From positions 78,391-142,390 of the forward strand of contig NZ_JOAI01000015.1 in NCBI RefSeq assembly GCF_000717715.1: a DNA stretch of 64,000 nucleotides, written 5' to 3'. The notes beneath the pieces were generated by a model. It did not search any database, was not told the origin of the DNA, and was given only the letters and a program-made list of their open reading frames with translations. This document shows, one piece after another, positions 1-8,020 of this stretch. Numbering within the stretch: the stretch's first letter is position 1; every line of letters starts with the position of its first letter. Source of the stretch: Streptomyces sp. NRRL B-24484. GTDB lineage: Bacteria > Actinomycetota > Actinomycetes > Streptomycetales > Streptomycetaceae. The position numbers were made by a program, and so were the translations under genes.

Positions 1-1
1 G

Positions 2-481
2 ATCGAGAAGTCGCTCTGGGCCGACGGCGCGATCACCGACGACGACAAGAAGCTCGCCGACCAGCTGGTCACCGACCTGAAGGACTGGCAGTCCCGCGTC
101 GCCAAGGCCGAGATCACCCCGACCTCGATGGCCAACGGCGCCAAGGAGCTGCTGGACGAGGTCTCCAAGAACAAGATCACCGGTGAGGAGGACCGCTACT
201 CCCACACCGACCTGTCGGACTTCGCCGCCAACGTCGACGGTGCCGAGAAGGCCTACGAGCTGCTGAAGCCGGTCGCCTCCGAGAAGGACGCCGCGCTGGC
301 CAAGACCCTGGACGCCGAGTTCGCCGCGATCAAGGTGCTGCTCGGCAAGTACAAGCAGGGCGAGGCCTACACCTCCTACGACAAGATCACCGAGCCGGAG
401 CGCAAGGCGTTCTCGGACGCGGTGAACTCCCTGGGCGAGCCGCTGTCCAAGCTGGCCGCCGCGGTCGTCGTCACCGGCTGA
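2..481 (+). CDS. efeO: EfeO iron uptake system component, 3' part only
   Basis: The open frame enters from the left edge, so the start, signal peptide and any cupredoxin domain lie outside the window. The visible 159 residues are the helical C-terminal (M75 peptidase-like) domain of EfeO, the periplasmic/extracellular component that works with EfeB and EfeU in iron uptake. The acidic, lysine-rich helices (for example the segments ADGAITDDDKKLADQLV and TDLSDFAANVDGAEKAYELL) are typical of the family. efeB begins 86 bp downstream on the same strand and efeU follows, the usual actinobacterial order, which makes the assignment secure despite truncation. Confidence 0.93.
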   Translation: MEKSLWADGAITDDDKKLADQLVTDLKDWQSRVAKAEITPTSMANGAKELLDEVSKNKITGEEDRYSHTDLSDFAANVDGAEKAYELLKPVASEKDAALAKTLDAEFAAIKVLLGKYKQGEAYTSYDKITEPERKAFSDAVNSLGEPLSKLAAAVVVTG

Positions 482-567
482 TCCCGGCCGACGCACCAGT
501 GCCCCGCCGCGGCGGCCCCACCGGGCCGCCGCGGCATCCGCAGAGACAGGACCGACAGGAAGCACCC

Positions 568-1860
568 GTGGACGCCGAGACCGCCGAGACCACCGCGCCC
601 GACACCTCCACCGACCAGGCCGCCCCCACCCGCCGCGCCGTCATCGGCTGGGCCGGTGCCGGCCTCGCCCTCGGCGCGGCCGCCGCGGGCTCGGTCGCCG
701 CGGCGACCATGCACGACTCCGCGCCGGCCGTCGCCCCCGGCATCGACTCCACCGTCGACGTCCCGTTCTACGGCGACCACCAGTCCGGCATCGCCACGCC
801 CGTCCAGGACCGGCTGCACTTCGCCGCGTTCGACGTCATCACCAAGGACCGCGAGGCCCTGGTGAAGATGCTGAAGGAGTGGACGAAGGCCGCGGCCGCG
901 ATGACCGGCGGCCGCGAGGTCGGCACCGGCGCGACCGGCGGCATCCCGGAGGCGCCGCCGGACGACACCGGCGAGGCGCTCGGCCTGCCCGCGTCCCGGC
1001 TGACCCTGACCGTCGGCTTCGGCCCGACGCTCTTCGAGAAGGACGGCACCGACCGCTTCGGCATCAAGGCCAAGCGGCCCGAGGCCCTCGTCGATCTGCC
1101 CAAGTTCCCCGGCGACCGCCTGGAGGAGAACCGCACCGGCGGCGACCTCTGCGTCCAGGCCTGCGCCGACGACCCGCAGGTCGCCGTGCACGCGATCCGC
1201 AACCTGGCCCGGATCGGCATGGGCGTGGTCAACGTCCGCTGGTCGCAGCTCGGCTTCGGCAAGACCTCCTCGACCACCCCCGAGGCGCAGACCCCGCGCA
1301 ACCTCATGGGCTTCAAGGACGGCACCCACAACATCGCCGGCACCGACGCCAAGTCGCTCGCCGACCACGTGTGGGTCGCCCCCGGCGACGGCCAGGACTG
1401 GATGACCGGCGGCTCGTACCTCGTCGCCCGGCGGATCCGGATGACCATCGAGACCTGGGACCGCACCTCGCTCAAGGAGCAGGAGGACGTCTTCGGCCGC
1501 AGCAAGCTGGAGGGCGCCCCGGTCGGCAAGCAGAAGGAGCGGGACACCCCGGACCTGTCCGCGATGAAGCAGGACGCGCACGTCCGCCTCGCGCACCCGG
1601 ACAGCAACAACGGGCTGATGATCCTGCGCCGCGGCTTCTCCTTCACGGACGGCACCGACGGCCTCGGCCGCCTGGACGCCGGCCTGTTCTTCCTCGCCTA
1701 CCAGCGCGACACCCGCAAGGCCTTCGTGCCGCTGCAGTCGAAGCTCGCCGCGAACGACGCGCTGAACGAGTACATCACGCACGTCGGCTCCGGCCACTTC
1801 GCGTGCCCGCCCGGCGTCCGCAAGCCGGGCGAATGGTGGGGCCAGGCCCTGTTCGGCTGA
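568..1860 (+). CDS. efeB: EfeB, Tat-exported DyP-type haem peroxidase
   Basis: A dye-decolorizing peroxidase of 430 residues, the haem-containing EfeB/EfeN partner of the EfeUOB iron system, proposed to oxidise Fe(II) outside the membrane. The GTG start at 568 follows AGGA and gives a compact twin-arginine signal: RR at residues 22-23, then a hydrophobic Ala/Gly-rich stretch to about residue 45. The open frame extends upstream to 499, but that start has no ribosome-binding site and would add an Arg/Pro-rich tail. The family motif GFKDG is near residue 250. Translation probably continues from the efeO transcript, and efeU starts 40 bp after the stop. Confidence 0.95.
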   Translation: MDAETAETTAPDTSTDQAAPTRRAVIGWAGAGLALGAAAAGSVAAATMHDSAPAVAPGIDSTVDVPFYGDHQSGIATPVQDRLHFAAFDVITKDREALVKMLKEWTKAAAAMTGGREVGTGATGGIPEAPPDDTGEALGLPASRLTLTVGFGPTLFEKDGTDRFGIKAKRPEALVDLPKFPGDRLEENRTGGDLCVQACADDPQVAVHAIRNLARIGMGVVNVRWSQLGFGKTSSTTPEAQTPRNLMGFKDGTHNIAGTDAKSLADHVWVAPGDGQDWMTGGSYLVARRIRMTIETWDRTSLKEQEDVFGRSKLEGAPVGKQKERDTPDLSAMKQDAHVRLAHPDSNNGLMILRRGFSFTDGTDGLGRLDAGLFFLAYQRDTRKAFVPLQSKLAANDALNEYITHVGSGHFACPPGVRKPGEWWGQALFG

Positions 1861-1900
1861 CCCCCTGCCCCGTACCACCTCCACCCCCGGGAGTCCCCCT

Positions 1901-2752
1901 GTGTTCGGCAACTACCTGATCGGTCTGCGGGAAGGCCTCGAAGCCAGCCTCGTGGTCTGCATCCTGATCGCCTATCTGGTCAAGACCGGCCGCCGGGACC
2001 GCCTCGCGCCCGTCTGGGCGGGCATCGCCGCGGCGGTCGTGCTGAGCATGACCTTCGGTGCGGTGCTGCAGTACGGCTCGACCCAGCTCAGCTTCGAGGC
2101 GCAGGAGGCGCTCGGCGGCTCGCTGTCGATCGTCGCGGTCGGCCTGGTCACCTGGATGGTCTTCTGGATGCGCCGCACCGCGCGGCACCTGAAGGCCGAG
2201 CTGCACGGCAAACTGGACGCCGCGCTGGCGATGGGCACCTTCGCCCTGGTGGTGACGGCCTTCCTCGCGGTCGGCCGGGAGGGCCTGGAGACGGCGCTGT
2301 TCATCTGGACGGCCGTCCAGGCGACCAGCGACGGCGTCCGGCCACTGGTCGGCGCGGTCCTCGGCCTGCTCACCTCGGTGGTGCTGGGCTGGATGTTCTA
2401 CCGCGGCGCGCTGAAGATCAACCTCGCCAAGTTCTTCACCTGGACGGGCGCGATGCTGGTCGTCGTGGCGGCCGGCGTGCTCGCCTACGGCGTCCACGAC
2501 CTCCAGGAGGCCGGCTGGATCCCGGGCCTGACCAGCCAGGCCTTCGACATCTCCGGCACCGTCCCGAAGGACAGCTGGTACGGCACCCTGCTGAAGGGCG
2601 TCTTCAACTTCCAGCCCGACCCGACGGTCCTGCAGGTCACGGTCTGGGCCGCCTACCTGGTGCCGACCCTCTTCCTGTTCCTGCGGAACTCCGGCGGCCC
2701 GGCCCCCAAGCCGGCCCCGGCCCCCGCGACGTCCGAGAAGCCTGCCGCCTGA
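1901..2752 (+). CDS. efeU: EfeU/FTR1-family iron permease
   Basis: A polytopic membrane protein of 283 residues, the permease of the EfeUOB system. The two REGLE motifs that define FTR1/EfeU iron permeases are present, the first at residues 10-14 (LREGLEAS) and the second near residue 126 (GREGLETAL), each inside a membrane helix. The GTG start sits just after a GGGAG ribosome-binding site. About seven hydrophobic helices are visible, ending in a Pro/Ala-rich cytoplasmic tail. It is the last gene of the operon; a strong hairpin follows 14 bp later. Confidence 0.94.
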   Translation: MFGNYLIGLREGLEASLVVCILIAYLVKTGRRDRLAPVWAGIAAAVVLSMTFGAVLQYGSTQLSFEAQEALGGSLSIVAVGLVTWMVFWMRRTARHLKAELHGKLDAALAMGTFALVVTAFLAVGREGLETALFIWTAVQATSDGVRPLVGAVLGLLTSVVLGWMFYRGALKINLAKFFTWTGAMLVVVAAGVLAYGVHDLQEAGWIPGLTSQAFDISGTVPKDSWYGTLLKGVFNFQPDPTVLQVTVWAAYLVPTLFLFLRNSGGPAPKPAPAPATSEKPAA

Positions 2753-2765
2753 GCCCTGGTGACCG

Positions 2766-2804
2766 AGGAGGTCCCGCACCCCCGTCGGGGGTGCGGGACC
2801 TCCT
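2766..2804. terminator. Bidirectional terminator hairpin between efeU and the ADH gene
   Basis: A perfect 18-bp inverted repeat with a 3-nt loop (arms 2766-2783 and 2787-2804) lies between two convergent genes. No U-run follows, as is common for actinomycete terminators. Confidence 0.85.
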
Positions 2805-2822
2805 GCGTCGTACCGGGCCGTC

Positions 2823-3908
2823 TCAGTGGTCGAAGAGCACCAGGGAGCGCCCGCCGCGGCCGGCCGCCATCCGTTCGAAGGCGGCCGGGATCTCCTCCAG
2901 GGAGATCCGGTCGGTGATCAGCGCGTCGAGGTCGAGCCGGCCGCTGCGCACGTGCCCGGCGAGCACCGGCACGGTCTCGTCCGGATCGCAGTTGCCGTAC
3001 ACGCAGGCCGTCAGGGTGCGGGCGTAGTGGAAGAGTTCCAGGGCGGAGAACGCGACCATGTCCTCCTTGCCGCCGATGCCGACCACGGTCGTCCGCCCGC
3101 CACGGCGGGTGGCGGACCACGCCGAGCGGATCGTCGCACCGCGGCCGACGCACTCGAAGGCGTGGTCGGCACCCCGGCCGCCGGTGAGCTCCCGGACGGC
3201 CCCGGGGGTGGACGCGTCGGCGAGCAGGAACTCGGTGGCGCCGTGCCGGCGGGCCAGCTCCTCCTTCTCCGGGGAGACGTCGACGGCGATCAGCGGCGCG
3301 GCCCCGGCGAGCCGGGCGGCCTGCAGCACCGCCAGGCCGATCCCGCCCAGGCCGTAGACCACCGCCGACTCCCCCACCCGCACCCGGGCCGCGCTGTGCA
3401 CGGCCCCGTACCCGGTGAGCACGGCGCAGCCGAGCAGCGCGGCGGAGGCCAGCGGCACGCCGTCGGGCAGCGGCAGGACGGCCCGCCGGTCGACGACCGT
3501 CTCCTCGGCGAAGGCTCCGACGCCGAGGCCGGGGTGGAGTGCGGTGCCGTCCGGCAGGGCGGCGTAGTGGCCGGTGGACGCGGCACCGGAGTTGTCGCAG
3601 AGCCAGGGCTCGCCGATCGCGCAGGCCGGGCAGGTGCGGCAGGCGGGGGCCCAGTTGAGCACCACCGGATCGCCGGGCGCCACTCCGGTGACGCCGTCGC
3701 CGGCCGAGACGACGGTGCCCGCCCCCTCGTGGCCGAGGACGAGCGGGAGGGTGGCGCGGAGCATGCCGCGGCCGATCGACAGGTCGGAGTGGCAGACGCC
3801 GGCGGCGGCGAGGCGGACGCGGACCTGTCCCGGTCCCGGGTCCGGCAGGTCGATGTCGGTGATCTCGAGCGGGGCCCCGGCGGAGCGCAGGACGGCGGCG
3901 CGGACCAT
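2823..3908 (-). CDS. Zinc-dependent alcohol dehydrogenase (MDR superfamily)
   Basis: A medium-chain NAD(P)-dependent alcohol dehydrogenase of 361 residues. Catalytic zinc ligands are visible as C39-H40 and the GHE motif at 59-61; the structural zinc lobe has C90, C93, C96 and C104. The Rossmann fingerprint GLGGIG follows in the second half. ATG at 3908 has GAGGTGA about six bases upstream. It lies 89 bp behind an aldehyde dehydrogenase on the same strand, so the pair can carry an alcohol through an aldehyde to an acid. The substrate cannot be read from sequence. The TetR regulator beyond the aldehyde dehydrogenase probably controls both. Confidence 0.9.
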   Translation of the reverse strand: MVRAAVLRSAGAPLEITDIDLPDPGPGQVRVRLAAAGVCHSDLSIGRGMLRATLPLVLGHEGAGTVVSAGDGVTGVAPGDPVVLNWAPACRTCPACAIGEPWLCDNSGAASTGHYAALPDGTALHPGLGVGAFAEETVVDRRAVLPLPDGVPLASAALLGCAVLTGYGAVHSAARVRVGESAVVYGLGGIGLAVLQAARLAGAAPLIAVDVSPEKEELARRHGATEFLLADASTPGAVRELTGGRGADHAFECVGRGATIRSAWSATRRGGRTTVVGIGGKEDMVAFSALELFHYARTLTACVYGNCDPDETVPVLAGHVRSGRLDLDALITDRISLEEIPAAFERMAAGRGGRSLVLFDH

Positions 3909-3997
3909 GGCGGTCACCTCGGTGGTCTTCTCGGTGGTCTTCGGACGGGGGCGGGGCCTGGAACTGGGACCGGTGCGGCGGGTGGGGCGGGCCGTGG

Positions 3998-5416
3998 TCA
4001 GAACTGGAGGGACTTGGTCTGCAGGAACTCCTCCAGGCCGTGCCGGCCGAGTTCGCGGCCCACGCCGGAGCTCTTCCAGCCGCCGAAGGGGGCGAGCGGG
4101 TTGAACCGGCCGCCGTTGATGTCGACCTGGCCGGTCTCCATCCGGCGGGCGAAGGCGGCGGCGGTCTCCCCGTCGGCCGCCCAGACGGCTCCGGCGAGCC
4201 CGTACTCGGTGTCGTTGGCGAGCGCGAGGGCGTGCTCCTCGTCGTCGTACGGCAGGACGACGAGCACCGGGCCGAAGATCTCCTCCCGGACGGCCCGGGC
4301 GTCCGGGGGGAGGTCGGCGAGGACGGTCGGGCGGACGTAGTAGCCGCGGTCCAGGCCCTCGGGGGCCTCGGGGCCACCGGCGACCAGGCGGGCGCCGTCG
4401 GCGAGGGCGCCGTCGATGTACGCCCGGACGCGCTCGCGCTGGCGGGCGCTGACCAGCGGTCCGACCCGGGTGGCCGGGTCGGCCGGGTCGCCGGGCGCGT
4501 ACTTCGCGGCGGAGGCGGCGGCGATCGCCAGGGCCTCCTCGTACTGCTCGCGGTGGACCAGCAGGCGCGTCCAGGCGGTGCAGGTCTGGCCGGAGTTGGC
4601 GAAGACGTTGGCCAGGTTGACGTTGACGGCGCGGGCCAGGTCGGCGCCGGGCAGGACGACGCTCGCGGACTTGCCGCCGAGTTCCAGGGAGACCTTCTTG
4701 ATGCCGCGTCCGGCGCTCTCGCCGATCGCGCGGCCGACCGCGGTGGAGCCGGTGAAGGAGACGACGTCCACACCGGGGTGGGCGGCGAGCGCGGCACCGA
4801 CCACCGTGCCGAGACCGGTGACCAGGTTGAACACGCCCGGCGGCAGACCGGCCCCGTCGACGATCCGGGCGAACAGCCGGGCGATCAGCGGGGTCTCCTC
4901 GGACGGCTTGAGCACCACCGTGCAGCCGGCCGCGAGGGCCGGGACGACCTTGGCGACGATCAGGTGCAGCGGGTAGTTCCACGGTGTGATCGCGGCGACC
5001 ACCCCGGCCGGTTCCGCGTACACGGTCGAGTTGCCGACCTGCTCGTGGAAGGCGTAGTCGGCGAGGACGTCGAGGTAGGCCGAGGCCACCGCGATCGGGG
5101 TGCCCGCCTGGACGGCTTCGGCGAAGCCCGCGGGGGTGCCGAGTTCGGCGGTGACGGTGGCGGCGATCTCGGCGCGGTGGCCGGCCAGGCCGTCGCGCAG
5201 CCGGGTCAGCGCGGCCAGCCGCTCCTCGCGGCTGCTCGCCGCCCAGCCGGGGGCGGCGGCGCGGGCGGCGGCCACCGCCGCGTCCACCTCCTCGGCGGTG
5301 CCGGCCGGGACGGTGGCGATCGGCTGCTCGGTCGCCGGGTTGAGCACCACGATGGTGTCCGGTCCGGCGGCGGGCCGCCAACGGCCGTCGATGTACTGGT
5401 CGGCGTAGTGCTCCAC
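3998..5416 (-). CDS. NAD-dependent aldehyde dehydrogenase
   Basis: A 472-residue aldehyde dehydrogenase. The general-base glutamate lies in LELGGK (about residue 245) and the catalytic cysteine in NSGQTC (about 279); the Rossmann-region PWNYPLHL is also present, and length is normal. GTG at 5416 follows GAGGAG at a 7-base spacing. It is the first gene of the operon with the alcohol dehydrogenase. Its promoter region holds a near-perfect 21-bp palindrome 29 bp before the start, and a TetR-family gene is transcribed away on the other side, suggesting repression relieved by a substrate or product of the pathway. Confidence 0.92.
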   Translation of the reverse strand: MEHYADQYIDGRWRPAAGPDTIVVLNPATEQPIATVPAGTAEEVDAAVAAARAAAPGWAASSREERLAALTRLRDGLAGHRAEIAATVTAELGTPAGFAEAVQAGTPIAVASAYLDVLADYAFHEQVGNSTVYAEPAGVVAAITPWNYPLHLIVAKVVPALAAGCTVVLKPSEETPLIARLFARIVDGAGLPPGVFNLVTGLGTVVGAALAAHPGVDVVSFTGSTAVGRAIGESAGRGIKKVSLELGGKSASVVLPGADLARAVNVNLANVFANSGQTCTAWTRLLVHREQYEEALAIAAASAAKYAPGDPADPATRVGPLVSARQRERVRAYIDGALADGARLVAGGPEAPEGLDRGYYVRPTVLADLPPDARAVREEIFGPVLVVLPYDDEEHALALANDTEYGLAGAVWAADGETAAAFARRMETGQVDINGGRFNPLAPFGGWKSSGVGRELGRHGLEEFLQTKSLQF

Positions 5417-5444
5417 CCGATGCTCCTCGGAGTCGGCTCCGGAT

Positions 5445-5465
5445 TTAACTAGCAGTGGTAGTTAA
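5445..5465. promoter_or_regulatory. Palindromic operator candidate for the adjacent TetR regulator
   Basis: Half-sites TTAACTAGCA and TGGTAGTTAA flank a central G and match at nine of ten positions. The site overlaps the likely -10 region of the aldehyde dehydrogenase promoter (minus strand) and is AT-rich against a very GC-rich background. Position and symmetry fit a TetR dimer. Confidence 0.65.
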
Positions 5466-5604
5466 CTCGCGGGTAGCCCGGCTGCGCAAGAGCAGGGCGC
5501 GGTGCGGCACGGCGGGACGCCGGGAGTGACGCCCCCTCACGCCCCTGAGCCGGTGCCCCGGCGAGGCCCGGTGGCTCGCCCGGCCGCCTGTAGGGTTGGG
5601 CCGC

Positions 5605-6195
5605 ATGGACGTCCGAACAGCCCCCGCCACCCCGGCCTCCCGCAGGTCCGAGGCCCGGGAGCGACTGCTCGACACGGCCGCCGGACTGTTCTACGCGGAG
5701 GGCGTCCAGGCCGTGGGCGTCGACCGGCTGATCGCCGAGGCGGGCATCACCAAGGCCACCTTCTACCGGCACTTCCCGGGCAAGGACGAACTCGTCCTCG
5801 CCTACCTCGACCGCCGCGACCGGGACGTCCGGGAGCGGATCGCGGCGGCCGCCACGGCCTCGCCCGACCCGCGCGCCACCCTCGCCGTCCTGGTGGCGGC
5901 GCTCGCCGACGAGGTCTGCGGGCCGGGCTTCCGCGGCTGCCCGTTCATCAACGCCGCCGCCGAGTACCCGGACGCCGACCACCCGGTGCGACGGCTGGTC
6001 ACCGCCCACCGCAGCTGGTTCCGCGGCGCACTCGCGGACCTGCTCGCCGCCTGCGGCCACCCCGACCCGGCGGGCGGCGCCGTGGCCCTGTTGCTGCTCC
6101 GGGACGGCGCCATGGTCGCCGGCTACCTCGACGGCCCCGAGACCCGCACCCGCATCGCCACCACCGCCGCTGCCCTCCTCGGCCCCCTCCCCTGA
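5605..6195 (+). CDS. TetR-family transcriptional regulator
   Basis: A 196-residue TetR-type repressor. The N-terminal helix-turn-helix spans about residues 14-60 (SEARERLLDTAAGLFYAEG then a recognition helix containing TKATFYRHFPGKDEL), and the C-terminal ligand domain is all-helical. An in-frame TTG lies at 5596, but ATG 5605 is preferred because TAGGGT at 5591-5596 sits where the -10 of a leaderless transcript should be. The gene faces away from the ALDH/ADH operon, whose promoter carries a palindrome, so these dehydrogenases are the likely targets. The inducer is unknown. Confidence 0.9.
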   Translation: MDVRTAPATPASRRSEARERLLDTAAGLFYAEGVQAVGVDRLIAEAGITKATFYRHFPGKDELVLAYLDRRDRDVRERIAAAATASPDPRATLAVLVAALADEVCGPGFRGCPFINAAAEYPDADHPVRRLVTAHRSWFRGALADLLAACGHPDPAGGAVALLLLRDGAMVAGYLDGPETRTRIATTAAALLGPLP

Positions 6196-6259
6196 CGGAA
6201 CCCTCACGGGCACATCACCGGGCACCCGAAGGGACGTGGAGGACCGCTCAAGGGCGCGT

Positions 6260-6296
6260 GGGGGCACCTCCCGGCCGAAGGCCGGGAGGTGCCCCC
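6260..6296. terminator. Strong hairpin terminator after the TetR gene
   Basis: Perfect 17-bp stem (6260-6276 with 6280-6296) and a GAA loop, 64 bp after the TetR stop and upstream of the next plus-strand gene. Confidence 0.85.
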
Positions 6297-6378
6297 TGCT
6301 CCGCGGGTTCCCCGCGGGTGGGGCCGGCGCCTAGGGTGCTCGGCACACCGTCCGCACCCCCACCGGAGGATGACTGCC

Positions 6379-7446
6379 GTGACGTCCGCTCCGTCCACCC
6401 CGCCGTCCGAGCGGCCGCGGATCGCCGTGCTCGGTGCCGGCAGCATCGGCTGCCACCTGGGCGGCCTGCTCGCCGGGGTCGCCGAGGTCACCCTGATCGG
6501 CCGGCCGGCCGTGATGGACGCGGTGAACGAGCACGGCCTCACCCTCACCGGCGGCGGCCGCCCCACCGTCCGGGTCCCCGCCGGAGGCCTCCGCACGGCC
6601 ACCGACCCCGCCGCCGCCGCGAGCGCCGACCTCGTCCTGGTGACGGTGAAGTCGGCCGCGACCGCGGAGGCCGCCGCCTCCGTCGCGGAGGTGCTCGCCC
6701 CGGGCGCCGCGCTGGTCAGCTTCCAGAACGGCCTGCACAATCCGGCGCTGATCCGGTCCGCCGTCGGTGCCGGCCACCCGGTGGTGGCCGGCATGGTGCC
6801 GTACAACGTGCTGCAGACCGCGCCGGGCGTCTTCCACCAGGGGTCCGGCGGGGCGCTGATGATCGACGACCAACCGGCCGGCGCCCCGCTCGCCGCGGCC
6901 GCCGCCGCGGCCGGTCTGCCGGTGGAGCGCCGTCCCGACATGCGCGAGGTGCAGCACGGCAAGCTGCTGATGAACCTCAACAACGCCGTCAACGCCCTCT
7001 CCGGCGTGCCGCTGCGCGAGGAGCTCGGACAGCGGGCGTTCCGGCGCTGCCTGGCACTCTGTCAACAGGAGGCGCTGGCGGCGATGCGGGCGGAGGGCGT
7101 GCACCCGGCCCGGCTGGGCGCCCTGCCGACCGCCCTGCTGCCCCGGCTGCTGGCACTGCCGGACGGCGTGTTCCGGCGGCTGGCGGCGGCGACCCTGAAG
7201 GTGGACGCCGAGGCCCGCTCGTCCACCTGGGAGGACCTGCAGCGCGGCCGCCGGACGGAGATCGACAGCCTGCAGGGCGAGGTGGTGACGATGGCCGGCC
7301 GGCACGGGCTGGCGGCGCCCGCCAACGCCCGGCTGATCGCCCTCGTCCGGGAGGCGGAGCAGGCCGGGCCCGGCGCGTCCCGGAGCTGGGCCGGCGCGGA
7401 GCTGCTGGCCGAGCTGCAGGCCGCCCGAGCTGCGGAAACGCGCTAA
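6379..7446 (+). CDS. 2-dehydropantoate 2-reductase family protein (ApbA/PanE fold)
   Basis: A 355-residue ketopantoate reductase-like oxidoreductase. The N-terminal Rossmann fingerprint GAGSIG is followed by the NADP domain, and the C-terminal helical domain carries KLLMNLNNAVNAL, the conserved lysine/asparagine region of ApbA/PanE. GTG at 6379 is preferred because GGAGGA ends eight bases before it; the in-frame ATG at 6370 overlaps that site. Family members make pantoate for coenzyme A, but many actinomycetes have several copies and no pantothenate gene is adjacent, so the substrate is uncertain. It appears to be transcribed alone. Confidence 0.85.
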   Translation: MTSAPSTPPSERPRIAVLGAGSIGCHLGGLLAGVAEVTLIGRPAVMDAVNEHGLTLTGGGRPTVRVPAGGLRTATDPAAAASADLVLVTVKSAATAEAAASVAEVLAPGAALVSFQNGLHNPALIRSAVGAGHPVVAGMVPYNVLQTAPGVFHQGSGGALMIDDQPAGAPLAAAAAAAGLPVERRPDMREVQHGKLLMNLNNAVNALSGVPLREELGQRAFRRCLALCQQEALAAMRAEGVHPARLGALPTALLPRLLALPDGVFRRLAAATLKVDAEARSSTWEDLQRGRRTEIDSLQGEVVTMAGRHGLAAPANARLIALVREAEQAGPGASRSWAGAELLAELQAARAAETR

Positions 7447-7459
7447 CGGGACCCCAAAG

Positions 7460-7476
7460 GCGAATCCGAGATTCGC
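7460..7476. promoter_or_regulatory. Palindrome in the nsrR promoter, candidate NsrR autoregulatory site
   Basis: Perfect inverted repeat GCGAATC-CGA-GATTCGC lies at the expected -35 position relative to a TAGTCT -10 (7483-7488) and the leaderless GTG of nsrR at 7496. Binding here would block the promoter. Confidence 0.6.
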
Positions 7477-7495
7477 ATTAGATAGTCTGCTGGAC

Positions 7496-7939
7496 GTGAG
7501 GCTGACCAAGGGCACCGACATCGCACTCCGCATCGCCATGCGGCTGGCCGTGCTGGACGAGGCGTCCAACCCGACCACCCGCGAGGTCGCGGCGGCGATG
7601 GAGGTTCCCTACACCCACGCGGCCAAGGTGGTGAGCAGGCTCCAGCACCTCGGCGTGGTGGAGGCGCGCCGGGGCCGCAGCGGCGGTCTGGCGCTCACCC
7701 CGGCCGGCCGCACCGGTTCGCTCGGCGCCCTGCTGCGCGAACTGGAGGGCATCGGCGACGTGGTGGGCTGCGAGGACGACCCGCCGTGTCCGCTCCGGTC
7801 GTCCTGCCGACTGCGCGGAGCGCTCCGCCGGGCCCAGGAGGCCTTCTTCGCGGTGCTCGACCCGCTCACGGTCGAGGACCTGGTCGCGTCCCCGACCGGC
7901 CCGGTCCTGCTGGGCCTCTCCGTCCGCCCGCCGGACTGA
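7496..7939 (+). CDS. nsrR: NsrR, Rrf2-family nitric-oxide-sensing Fe-S repressor
   Basis: A 147-residue Rrf2-family winged-helix regulator. Cys92, Cys98 and Cys104 have the spacing of the cluster-binding cysteines of S. coelicolor NsrR, and Asp8 is also present, matching the aspartate reported as fourth ligand of that [4Fe-4S] protein. The helix-turn-helix covers about residues 28-55. The GTG start lies eight bases after a TAGTCT -10 box, so the mRNA is probably leaderless, and a palindrome covers the promoter. hmp is 81 bp downstream on the same strand; NO would destroy the cluster and derepress the flavohaemoglobin. Confidence 0.93.
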   Translation: MRLTKGTDIALRIAMRLAVLDEASNPTTREVAAAMEVPYTHAAKVVSRLQHLGVVEARRGRSGGLALTPAGRTGSLGALLRELEGIGDVVGCEDDPPCPLRSSCRLRGALRRAQEAFFAVLDPLTVEDLVASPTGPVLLGLSVRPPD

Positions 7940-7976
7940 TCCGCCCCACCGGGCACCCGCCCTTTCCCGTCCCGCA

Positions 7977-7995
7977 AAATACGAAGATCAAATAC
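7977..7995. promoter_or_regulatory. AT-rich AAATAC direct repeats upstream of hmp
   Basis: Two AAATAC hexamers, 13 bp start to start, stand out in the short nsrR-hmp gap 26 bp before the hmp start. They may be part of an NsrR-controlled hmp promoter, although the arrangement is direct rather than inverted. Confidence 0.35.
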
Positions 7996-8020
7996 CAATT
8001 CACTGCTGAAGGAGCCGTCC

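Noticed and set aside
2653..4797. 714-codon minus-strand open frame across the ADH and ALDH genes
   Set aside because: Overlaps both real dehydrogenase genes in another frame and encodes Arg/Pro/Ser-rich sequence without motifs.
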